Source: Ruminococcus sp.
GTDB taxonomy: Bacteria; Bacillota; Clostridia; Oscillospirales; Ruminococcaceae
Length of the DNA: 64,000 nt
Assembly (NCBI GenBank): GCA_020860605.1
Contig: JAJBTZ010000090.1
Location: 393,431 to 457,430 of the forward strand
Direction: 5' to 3'
Part shown: positions 30,291-37,887 of the stretch, one piece after another
Layout of the letters: each line of letters opens with the position of its first letter
Numbering within the stretch: position 1 is the first letter of the stretch
The notes under the pieces: model-generated
What the model was told of the DNA's origin: nothing
Database searches by the model: none
The model's input: the letters and a program-made list of their open reading frames with translations, nothing else
Program-made: the position numbers and the translations under genes

Positions 30291-31332
30291 GCCTGATGAA
30301 TTCGTTGTTCAATGAGTCTTTCAGAATATAAGAGCCGTCGAGATAATACTCGACATTGTATCCGGTTTCAAGCGGGAGCTTCGACTCGTAGTAAATGCCT
30401 GTTTCAAGATCAATTATCAGTCCATAGTATAGGTGGAAAGCGTAGCCGTTTCACACCTGTAGCGCAACTTTATTTCCTATGTCATATTCTTTTCCGCTTG
30501 GAGTCCTGATTATGGCTTCCGTCAGGTCGTCGTTATAAACTATCAGGTAGCTATCTAACACTTTCCAGACCGCTTCGTCATTCTCGGCAAGTTCTCCTGT
30601 GGACAAATCGAACTTGTAGTATTCCGAGACTGATTCAGGGAATATATAATCATTATACAGTGCGTCAAGTTCTTCATTGGCCAGTTCGTGGTCATAGTAA
30701 GAATAGCTTATATAGACGATGCCGTTTGCTTCGCCCTTGATACTCGCACCGGCGTTGTAGCCTTCGCCTATTTTTACTTCCTCGTTGAACTTGCCGGTTT
30801 CAAAGTCATATGAAATCAAAGAAACACTCACATAATCTTCGGTAGTGCCGTAATCGTTGAAGGTCGTCTGCTTTGCGGTCATCTAAATGTTGTTTCCGAC
30901 AACGAGTGCCGAATTATAGTCTGCAATTTCCCAGCCGGTGAAGGTCTCAAGAGGTATGCGGTTTGTGCCGTCAAAGTCGCAACGATAGGCAGTAATGGTC
31001 TCAGCACAGGTGCCGTTTGTGTATTTTATATCATCCTTGAAATAATACAGTTTTCCATCAAAAACAGTAGGATAAGAGGACAGGCCATAGGATGAACAGG
31101 TGCTACTGTCAGCATGAGTGCAGTTTGGGTAAGGGCAAACTATAGCTGATTGCATTGTCGTGAAATCGCAGTAGTTCAGCCTTGTATAGGAATCATAGTA
31201 GAACTCGCCGTTGTTGTAGATGTTTGTTTCAAGGCTTACCATGTGAGAATTGGCATATTCATCGGTTGATGGGCTACCGCAACTACTGAGCATAACCGTG
31301 AAGGCCAGGACCAATATAAAGAGTCTCTTCAT
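30250..31332 (-). pseudogene. Propeller-like lipoprotein gene with two in-frame stops
   Basis: One frame of 361 codons from ATG 31332 to TGA 30250-30252, interrupted by TAG at 30883-30885 and TGA at 30451-30453. All three pieces stay in the same frame and align with paralogues in the operon. It has lipobox L-S-S-C, the C-P-Y-P-N-C-T-H motif, and the ending S-E-L-I-G-E-E-I. By comparison with the fused protein, TAG stands where Tyr is found (L-Y-F) and TGA where Cys is found (E-V-C-G-G-Y). Both are single-base changes. It starts with a four-base overlap with the upstream gene. Confidence 0.8.
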
Positions 31333-32450
31333 ACTATCTCGTCCCCTGTAAGTTCACTTTCTGCAACCTCGATATATCCATCATTCTGCCTGATGATATA
31401 ACTTCCGTCTAAGTACCATACAACCCAGCCGTCATAATCGCTAACGTTGTATCTCTTTCCTGTTTTAAGATTGATACACTCACGATCAGCACCGCCGGAG
31501 AAAAGCATGTCGTTCACCACGCTATAGCTTGACATTCCAAGCGGGGTGAAGTTTTCGTAAATGCTCTCGTTGCCTTTGGAATCGAAGACGGTCACGGTGG
31601 TGCCACTTATAGCGATGAAATAGTCGCTGTCAACAACGAAGTTGTCATAGCCGTCGTCGGAGCCAGGCATATCCCAATCGACAAAGCTTTCCGAGGCGAT
31701 GTCATAGCAACAGTAGTGATTCTCATAAAGAGCCGTGAACTCGTCCCAGTGCTCCGTCATATAGTCGAGGTCTTCCCACTTCTCATCCCAAGGCTCATCA
31801 AGGGCGTTCTCAGTCAGGTAGATTTTGCCGTTATATTCGCCGTAGATTGTCACCCCGCCGTCATAGCCGGAGCCGAGTTCTCCCAAGCAATAAAAGCTCT
31901 CGGTGGAATAGTCAATCCGATAGAGATAAAAAGTCTCATTGCCGGTGGCGATGAAGTTGACGGCGTCGAACTCTGACTCTGTGCCAACAAAATAGAGGCT
32001 GGTTCCTACCAACAGTGCCTTTTCTGAATGGTAAAGCTCGATATTCTCAGCGATAGTAACTTTGCGGCGGTTGGAGCCGTCGATTGAAGCCGAATAGGCG
32101 ACAAGATTATTCTGCGGCAAGCCGTCGCTGTTCGTGACAGTTTCCTGCACGAAATAGTAAAGTCCGCCGTTCACTGCCACAGGATGGTTGACGATGCCAA
32201 AGGCTGTGCATTCGTCCGAATCATTATGAAGGCAGTTCGGCTTCGAGCAGATATAGGTGTAAGCCATGGTTGTGAAGTCGATATATATAAGCTTCTCGCC
32301 TTCCTCGTAAAACTCGCCGTTGTTATATAGGTTCGAGAAGACATAAACCGCCGACGACTCCTCATATCCGTCAAGAGTCTCCGTTGTAATCCTGCTCCCG
32401 CAGGAAGTAAGCATCAGCACCGCCAATAATACCGCTAAAATTTTAATCAT
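31329..32450 (-). CDS. Propeller-like lipoprotein with Cys/His motif
   Basis: A 373-residue lipoprotein with lipobox L-T-S-C (~17). The motif C-S-K-P-N-C-L-H then D and C (C-x4-C-x-H-x5-C) lies at ~73-86. Repeated blade-like strands (G-G-L-Y-Y-F-V, T-S-L-Y-F-V-G, G-E-Y-N-G-K-I-Y-L) follow. It is the intact stand-alone form of the N-terminal half of the fused protein at 25984-28626. It overlaps the upstream gene by eight bases and the pseudogene by four, so it is translated in the same operon. Function is not recognised; a metal-stabilised extracellular sensor or scaffold is possible. Confidence 0.78.
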   Translation of the reverse strand: MIKILAVLLAVLMLTSCGSRITTETLDGYEESSAVYVFSNLYNNGEFYEEGEKLIYIDFTTMAYTYICSKPNCLHNDSDECTAFGIVNHPVAVNGGLYYFVQETVTNSDGLPQNNLVAYSASIDGSNRRKVTIAENIELYHSEKALLVGTSLYFVGTESEFDAVNFIATGNETFYLYRIDYSTESFYCLGELGSGYDGGVTIYGEYNGKIYLTENALDEPWDEKWEDLDYMTEHWDEFTALYENHYCCYDIASESFVDWDMPGSDDGYDNFVVDSDYFIAISGTTVTVFDSKGNESIYENFTPLGMSSYSVVNDMLFSGGADRECINLKTGKRYNVSDYDGWVVWYLDGSYIIRQNDGYIEVAESELTGDEIV

Positions 32451-35415
32451 AGTTGTTTGCCCTCCATTCCGAATACTGCCTGTTTATCTCCTCCAGAAGT
32501 TCGTCTATGCCTGCTTCTTCAAGCTCGGATTTCAGAGTGGCGAGATCTTCTTCGACTGATGAATAGCCTACATATGAGTGGTTCCAGGCGGCTCTTTCCA
32601 CAGCCGCATTGAGCTCTTCATAGCCTCTGACATCAAATGCAAAGCCTATTGCTTCGCTCTCATCGGCGGGTGAAGCTGTTTCAAGAATTTCCTTGCAAAG
32701 CTCGTTCATATCCTCTGGCATATCTCCCGAGCTATCGGAGTATGGCAGGCTTATAAGTGGATTATAGAACCTGAACATGTTGAGTACCGGGCGAGCATCC
32801 GACACGACACCATCGACGATATTGTAGTCCTCGCCCTCTATGCCATAGGTCAGAAGATTATTTAAGTATGAATCCGTCTGGCTGAGAAGTATAAAATCGA
32901 ATGCTTGAGACTTATATTCCGAGCCGGAATATATTCCAATCCCTCCTAAAGCCTGAGTATAGTGGTAATCGGACATTGGCACAACTGTGTAATCCTCGGT
33001 GCTGTCGCTTGAATCGACTATCTTCTGAATGTGCGACCTTATTTCAAACCTCAGCGGATTAACATAAATGAAGCAGTCGTCAAGCCCAACGATGTCGTAA
33101 TTCTCGAGAACGCCTGCGTTTTTCAACTCATACATCATTTCGAGATACGCTTCCAATTTTTCGCTGTCTGCAAGGCTTACCGCAACGCCGTATTCACTGT
33201 CGAAAGAAATGCCGTCCATGTAAATGAAACGATCAATAAGATATGCCGAAGAATAGCCAGCTGAAACTCCAGCACAGCCCTCGGTCTGCATTACCTCTTT
33301 AATAATATCAAGCTGTTCGGTTATAGTCTTGTCAAAATCCCAACCGTATTTTTCGGCAAGCTCGGTATTGATATAGTAGTAGCAATCTGCTCTTACTCCG
33401 ACTTCATACCCACCGAAATTATATAGAGTTCCGTTTACTCGGAATGAATCCCAGTATTCTTCCGGCAGCGAGTTATAATAAGCCATGGCTTCCTCCGAGC
33501 TTTCAAAATAGCTGTCAAGAGGTTTATAAATCCCATCATAGATGTTGCTGTAGTAAGCGTGGATGAGTCCGTTTCCAACAGTTAGTGAACAGCGGGTAAG
33601 TATATCAACCTGTTCACTCGACTCAAGCTGTTCTATATACGCATCCCTTGCATCGTCATAGTAGAGCGTGGCATTATAAAAGTCAACCGGCGAAAAGCAG
33701 ATGACGTAATCCTTGCCGAGAGAAACAAGATAATCGTTGATGGTGTCGATGGGTATGAGCCTCGTATCTTCTGCGGGATAATCATAGCCCAGCCAGACTA
33801 AAACCGTCTTGTCGGGGTATTCAGCTTTAGTTTCGCTGACTGTTTTATAGGGATGTTGGGACAGGTACTGGCTGTTTACTTCTTCTAAAAGCTCGTTAAT
33901 TCCCGCTTCTTCAAGCTCGGATTGCAAGGCGGAAAGGTCATTCTCAACTGATGAATAATACAAGTATGAGTGATTCTTCACGACATCCTGAACAGCACTG
34001 TAGAGCTCTTCATATCCTCGGACGTCAAAGGCAAAACCAACTGCTTCGCTCGCATAGGCAGGCTGGGCGTTTTCCAGAATCTCAGAGAAAAGCTCGTTCA
34101 TGTTTTCGGGCATGTCACCGTAGGAATCGGTTATCAATGGGTTGGCGAAGCGATAATTGATGAGATACGGCCCTTCTTCACTATTGCCGAACGAAAGGAG
34201 ATTGTTGAGGGTGCTGTCGGTCTGGGTGAGGAGGGTGAAGTCGAAGGCTTCGGATTTATGCTCGGAGGCGGAATAGATGCTGACTCCTCCGGCGGAGGAT
34301 GAAGTGTAGGTAAAGCTGGTATTATCGGCAACTGTTGTGAAATCGGAATAGGTGTCGTCGCCAGTTTTGAGCTGGGTCTGTTCGCCTGTGAAAGACTTTC
34401 CCAGGTCGAGAGAATAGGTGCTTGTCGAGACACCATAGCTTGCAAGATACATGCCGGTGTAGTCTTCGGCGTCGTCGAAGATGAGGCCACTGTCTTTGAG
34501 CTCGTACCAGAGGGAGAGGCTTTCAGAGAAGCTGGTGCTGCCTTGGAGGCTGACGATTCCGTCGTCATAGGAGGTGCCGATGATACCTGCAAAAACGAAC
34601 TCTTTGTAGAGGCTCGAATAGTTGACTTTGATTCCACGGCAGTTTTCTTCCGACATAATGGCCTCGACCAAATCAAGCTGCTCGAAGAGGGACTTTTCAT
34701 AGTCCCAGCCGTATTTGTCGGCAAGGTCGGTGTTGATGAGATAGTAGTTTGTGGCGGTTCTCCTCACGCCGAGGTTGAAGCCACCGAAGCTGTAGAGGGT
34801 GCCATTCACCTTGAAGGATTCCCAATATTCTTCGGGGAGCGAATTGTAGTACTCGCTCGCCTCTTCGGAAGAGTCGAAATAGGTCTCGAGGGGCTCATAG
34901 ATGCCGTTCAGAGCGTTATAATAGTAGGCGGTGATAAGGGGCTCGTCGTCGCTGATGGGCATTATGGTCAGGATGTCGGCCTGTCCGCCAGATTCTATAT
35001 AATCGGTGAAGCAGTCGAGCATTGAGGAGTAGTCGCCGTTATCGTATCTGATAATTGCTTCGGTCATGTTGAGAGGCTGGAAGCAGAGGACATAATCCTT
35101 GCCGATTGAATCCAAGTACTCGTTGATTTCGTCTATCGGGATCTCGATTTCGAGACTGCTGTCGGCAGTCAAAGCGAATCCGACCCACGTGAGAACCGTT
35201 TTGTTGGGATATTCTTCTTGGATTTCTTCGGCGGTTTTATAGGAGTAGAGAGTGAGAGTGGAATAGAGGGCCTCGTTGTCGATCTCAGAGGTTTTGCCAG
35301 TGGTCTCAGCGGTTGTGGAAGCTGTCGTGGTTTGCTCCTCTTTGGGAGCGCTCCCGCAGGAGGTGATGGACAAGCAGAGGATGACCGCGAGAATCAGGGT
35401 GAATAGTCTTTTCAT
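32443..35415 (-). CDS. Tandem double solute-binding-like lipoprotein
   Basis: A 990-residue lipoprotein starting at ATG 35415 behind an excellent AAAGGAGGT site. Lipobox I-T-S-C is at ~20, followed by a Thr-rich linker. Two homologous solute-binding-like units follow, roughly 60-515 and 520-990. Each begins with Y-P-(N/D)-K-T-V-L and ends with L-E-E-A-G-I. Shared inner blocks include L-P-E-E-Y-W and A-F-D-F. Internal duplication of a whole binding protein is unusual. It is the first gene of the operon, so it is probably the most strongly expressed component. Ligand unknown. Confidence 0.8.
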   Translation of the reverse strand: MKRLFTLILAVILCLSITSCGSAPKEEQTTTASTTAETTGKTSEIDNEALYSTLTLYSYKTAEEIQEEYPNKTVLTWVGFALTADSSLEIEIPIDEINEYLDSIGKDYVLCFQPLNMTEAIIRYDNGDYSSMLDCFTDYIESGGQADILTIMPISDDEPLITAYYYNALNGIYEPLETYFDSSEEASEYYNSLPEEYWESFKVNGTLYSFGGFNLGVRRTATNYYLINTDLADKYGWDYEKSLFEQLDLVEAIMSEENCRGIKVNYSSLYKEFVFAGIIGTSYDDGIVSLQGSTSFSESLSLWYELKDSGLIFDDAEDYTGMYLASYGVSTSTYSLDLGKSFTGEQTQLKTGDDTYSDFTTVADNTSFTYTSSSAGGVSIYSASEHKSEAFDFTLLTQTDSTLNNLLSFGNSEEGPYLINYRFANPLITDSYGDMPENMNELFSEILENAQPAYASEAVGFAFDVRGYEELYSAVQDVVKNHSYLYYSSVENDLSALQSELEEAGINELLEEVNSQYLSQHPYKTVSETKAEYPDKTVLVWLGYDYPAEDTRLIPIDTINDYLVSLGKDYVICFSPVDFYNATLYYDDARDAYIEQLESSEQVDILTRCSLTVGNGLIHAYYSNIYDGIYKPLDSYFESSEEAMAYYNSLPEEYWDSFRVNGTLYNFGGYEVGVRADCYYYINTELAEKYGWDFDKTITEQLDIIKEVMQTEGCAGVSAGYSSAYLIDRFIYMDGISFDSEYGVAVSLADSEKLEAYLEMMYELKNAGVLENYDIVGLDDCFIYVNPLRFEIRSHIQKIVDSSDSTEDYTVVPMSDYHYTQALGGIGIYSGSEYKSQAFDFILLSQTDSYLNNLLTYGIEGEDYNIVDGVVSDARPVLNMFRFYNPLISLPYSDSSGDMPEDMNELCKEILETASPADESEAIGFAFDVRGYEELNAAVERAAWNHSYVGYSSVEEDLATLKSELEEAGIDELLEEINRQYSEWRANNYD

Positions 35416-35454
35416 AGGAAACCTCCTTTCATTTTGTGCTTCTATAATAAAAGA

Positions 35455-35477
35455 CACCCATATTATTCATATGGGTG
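35455..35477 (-). promoter_or_regulatory. Small hairpin ahead of the lipoprotein operon
   Basis: CACCCATAT (35455-35463) and ATATGGGTG (35469-35477) form a nine-bp stem, followed on the minus strand by TCTTTTATTATAG and then the first ribosome site. It may be a second terminator stem or an operator near a weak TATTAT -10 element. No convincing -35 was found. Confidence 0.4.
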
Positions 35478-35482
35478 CAAAA

Positions 35483-35506
35483 ATCCCCACCAGTTTTGGT
35501 GGGGAT
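35483..35506 (-). terminator. Terminator after the sortase/pilin genes
   Basis: ATCCCCACC (35483-35491) and GGTGGGGAT (35498-35506) form a perfect nine-bp stem followed by TTTTTG on the minus strand, 18 bases past the sortase stop. It separates the pilus locus from the lipoprotein operon. Confidence 0.85.
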
Positions 35507-35523
35507 AATCTTAGATTCGGTTT

Positions 35524-36135
35524 TTAGCCTATCAACTTACATCTCACGGCGACTCTCGCCTGGCCTGAATAGTTGCAGGTGAAGAGGGTGAGATCCCAGT
35601 CGTCGCCGGTTATCATTTCGGATATAGCTGTCGGCTGGAGGGTTTCAACCTCGGTCACCTCGTACTCATAGACGGTGCCGGTGACGCTTGTGAAGGTTAT
35701 CGAAGCGCCGATAGAGAGGTCCTTTATCCTGCCGAAGTGGCGCTCATAGTTGTGAGCACAGATGACGAGATTGTTTGCTGACGCTGAGCCGGTATATCTT
35801 GCGGGAGAATTCTTGAGGCCCGAGTAGCTCCATTCGGAGAGAACTGGGAGCTCAAGTCCGAATGATGGGATCGAGAGAATGCCGATATAGCCTTCATTAT
35901 CGACTTCGAGAGATACCACTGAGTAGACTTCGCCAGCCTCGTCCTCCTCAACAGAGAGCTCGAACTCGGTGGCTGCTGCACTCAGCATGGCGTCGGAGAG
36001 TTTCTCTTCCGTTTCGGCGGAAGAGGTCGCTGCACGGTCGGCATCGTAGGAATTGTAGAGATAGAGCGAAAGCGCGCCAAGGAGCAGCAGCACACCGATC
36101 GCTATTAAACTTCGTCCAAAAATCCGTCTGGTCAT
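35524..36135 (-). CDS. Sortase, probably anchoring type (class B/D-like)
   Basis: A 203-residue membrane-anchored transpeptidase. One N-terminal helix (~9-28) precedes the sortase beta-barrel (~75-203). The catalytic His is in V-I-C-A-H-N-Y (~128), the Cys in L-F-T-C-N-Y (~187) and the Arg in A-R-V-A-V-R-C (~195). It lacks the C-terminal helix of class C enzymes. Its ATG overlaps the pilin stop by four bases. It probably attaches the finished fibre or pilin to the wall, while the other sortase polymerises it. Confidence 0.88.
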   Translation of the reverse strand: MTRRIFGRSLIAIGVLLLLGALSLYLYNSYDADRAATSSAETEEKLSDAMLSAAATEFELSVEEDEAGEVYSVVSLEVDNEGYIGILSIPSFGLELPVLSEWSYSGLKNSPARYTGSASANNLVICAHNYERHFGRIKDLSIGASITFTSVTGTVYEYEVTEVETLQPTAISEMITGDDWDLTLFTCNYSGQARVAVRCKLIG

Positions 36136-36878
36136 TTCTTCTTATCCGTCTTCGTCATTATTAAGCCTGCAGCGACACAACATGCCCCTGCACCAGCCAT
36201 TATCGGGATGGGATAGTTGAGCTGGCCGGTCTTGGGGAGAGTTTCCTCCTCTTCCTCGGGCTCTGGCTCTGACTCGTCAAGCTCGATTTCCTCGTCGGTG
36301 TCGCCTTCCTCGCTTTCCTCCTCTATCTCAATTGTCTCCTCCACCTCATATGGGTCACCAGGGTCATCAGGGTCGTAAGAAAGCGGAGTTGGGGTGTCAG
36401 GATCCTGCCAGGTCTCGATCTTCGGGGTGAATTCGATGTCATACTCGCCATTCAAGGGAATGGGTATGAGGCTTGCCTCAAGTCTGTAACCGTCGGGATT
36501 GACTGTCGGGACGAAGAGATAAACTCCCTCCGTGAGCCCTGAGAATGTCACCGTTCCGTCGCCTCCTACGGCATATGATGTGCCGGAAACGCCAGTCAGC
36601 GTTGCCCACTGCCAGAGAAGATACGGCAGTGTTGTGTCCTCAGTGTCGGTTATCGGGACTCCATAGCCTGCGAAGTCTGAAGTGTAGGTATAGCTGCCGT
36701 CAGCGTTTATGTCTGCAACCCTATAGAGGGTCAGGACACCATCTGTAAGAAGCGTTCCTTCATACTCCACCGTCACCTTTATCGAGCCGGTTGTCGCGAA
36801 GACGGTTATCATGCATGACAGCATGACTAACATAGCCACGACTGTGGCGGAAAGTGTCCTCAAAAGTTTATTTCTCAT
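36132..36878 (-). CDS. LPXTG-anchored pilin-like protein
   Basis: A 248-residue protein with a signal peptide (~1-29), a Cna-B/prealbumin-like beta domain (~31-150; G-S-I-K-V-T-V, L-Y-R-V-A-D), an extreme Pro/Glu/Asp stalk (~155-215), the sorting signal L-P-K-T-G (~218), a membrane helix and a Lys-rich tail. This is the full set for sortase-dependent wall anchoring. The start at 36878 follows GGGGGAG and overlaps the sortase C gene by 11 bases. With only one domain it is small for a major pilin, and may be a basal pilin or minor subunit. Confidence 0.88.
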   Translation of the reverse strand: MRNKLLRTLSATVVAMLVMLSCMITVFATTGSIKVTVEYEGTLLTDGVLTLYRVADINADGSYTYTSDFAGYGVPITDTEDTTLPYLLWQWATLTGVSGTSYAVGGDGTVTFSGLTEGVYLFVPTVNPDGYRLEASLIPIPLNGEYDIEFTPKIETWQDPDTPTPLSYDPDDPGDPYEVEETIEIEEESEEGDTDEEIELDESEPEPEEEEETLPKTGQLNYPIPIMAGAGACCVAAGLIMTKTDKKK

Positions 36879-37755
36879 TTAAATCTCCCCCATCTCGGTC
36901 AATATGCTCCTTCCTTTTCGGAAGCGACGCCAATATGAACAGAATTATTATCAGCGGAATTGCCACAACTGCTGCGACAATCACCGTGTCGATTTTGGTC
37001 GCCTCGGCGGTGACCTTGATATGTGAGACCTCTGTGGTCTCGATCCTTGTGCCTCTGACGAGCAGCCTATGGGTATTGATGCCATATGGTGTGCAGGTCA
37101 TGAGTGTTACATAGTCCTTGCCGTCCTCGATATAGAGATACTCCATCTCGTTCGGCTCGACTATCGAAATCTTGTCGACCTCATATGTGAGGACTTCCCC
37201 CAGCACCGTTATAGTGAAGGTGTCCCCTATTTCGAGTTCGTCAAGGCGAGTGAAGAGTAGTGCGCTTGGGAGGCCTCTATGGGCTGAGATGACAGAGTGT
37301 GTGCTCTCCCCGCCGACAGGCAGGCTTGTGCCCTCAAGGTGTCCAGCGCCTGAAGAAAGAACGCTGCTCGAGGTGCCATGGTATATTGGGAGCTCGACAT
37401 TGATCGACTCAATGGTGATATACCCCATTATCCCCGTCCCGGTGACGTCGAGGATATCATAATACCCTTCCTCCGCCAGTTCCTCAGCCGAAGCAAGAGC
37501 AGTCCGGGAGCCCATCTCGGCCACCAGCTCGTTAAACTCCTGAGCCTCTTCCCAATAGGCGGAATAATCCTCCTCCGTCAAAGAAGCCGTGACCTCGTCA
37601 TAGTTCAGCACCGCATGGGTAACCATGTTACTGTTCCACCAGTTACTGACAGTAGGGTACAAAATAACCCCCACTCCCACAACGAGCACCAGCGCCAACG
37701 CCACAGATCCCAGCAAACTGCCAATGGACCTTTTCTTTTTAGCACGTTCTTTCAT
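36868..37755 (-). CDS. Class C (pilus-assembling) sortase
   Basis: A 295-residue sortase with membrane helices at both ends (~15-35 and ~258-280), as in pilin polymerases. The active site shows His in S-A-H-R-G-L-P (~158), Cys in L-M-T-C-T-P-Y-G (~220) and Arg in H-R-L-L-V-R-G (~229). ATG 37755 is preferred over GTG 37758 because of the GAGGA spacing. The Asp-Pro-aromatic lid motif usual in class C enzymes is not visible between helix 1 and the barrel. It joins pilin subunits through LPXTG and Lys residues. Confidence 0.88.
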   Translation of the reverse strand: MKERAKKKRSIGSLLGSVALALVLVVGVGVILYPTVSNWWNSNMVTHAVLNYDEVTASLTEEDYSAYWEEAQEFNELVAEMGSRTALASAEELAEEGYYDILDVTGTGIMGYITIESINVELPIYHGTSSSVLSSGAGHLEGTSLPVGGESTHSVISAHRGLPSALLFTRLDELEIGDTFTITVLGEVLTYEVDKISIVEPNEMEYLYIEDGKDYVTLMTCTPYGINTHRLLVRGTRIETTEVSHIKVTAEATKIDTVIVAAVVAIPLIIILFILASLPKRKEHIDRDGGDLNEK

Positions 37756-37771
37756 CACAAGTCCTCAGAAG

Positions 37772-37864
37772 TTTGGCTTCGCCAAACTTGCTATTTTCGC
37801 CTACGGCGAAAATAGCACCCCTCAGTCTGCCCTTCGGGCAGCCAGCTCCCCTTATCAGGGGAGC
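37772..37864. repeat. Cluster of four back-to-back palindromes
   Basis: Four hairpins follow each other in 93 bases: TTTGGC/GCCAAA (37772-37786), GCTATTTTCGCC/GGCGAAAATAGC (37790-37816), CTGCCC/GGGCAG (37827-37841) and GCTCCCCT/AGGGGAGC (37845-37864). Units of the CCCTCAGTC...AGCTCCCCTT type recall dispersed intergenic repeats I have seen in Oscillospirales genomes. It sits between the decayed adhesin and the class C sortase gene, where it could end or process the transcript. Confidence 0.75.
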
Positions 37865-37887
37865 CTTTTGTCGCCAATCCCAATTAA

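Noticed and set aside
30451..30885. Selenocysteine or pyrrolysine readthrough of the TGA and TAG in the lipoprotein frame
   Set aside because: The TGA does fall on a Cys position, but a TAG also falls on a Tyr in the same gene, the adjacent gene is frameshifted, and no recoding stem or machinery gene is visible. Pseudogene is simpler.
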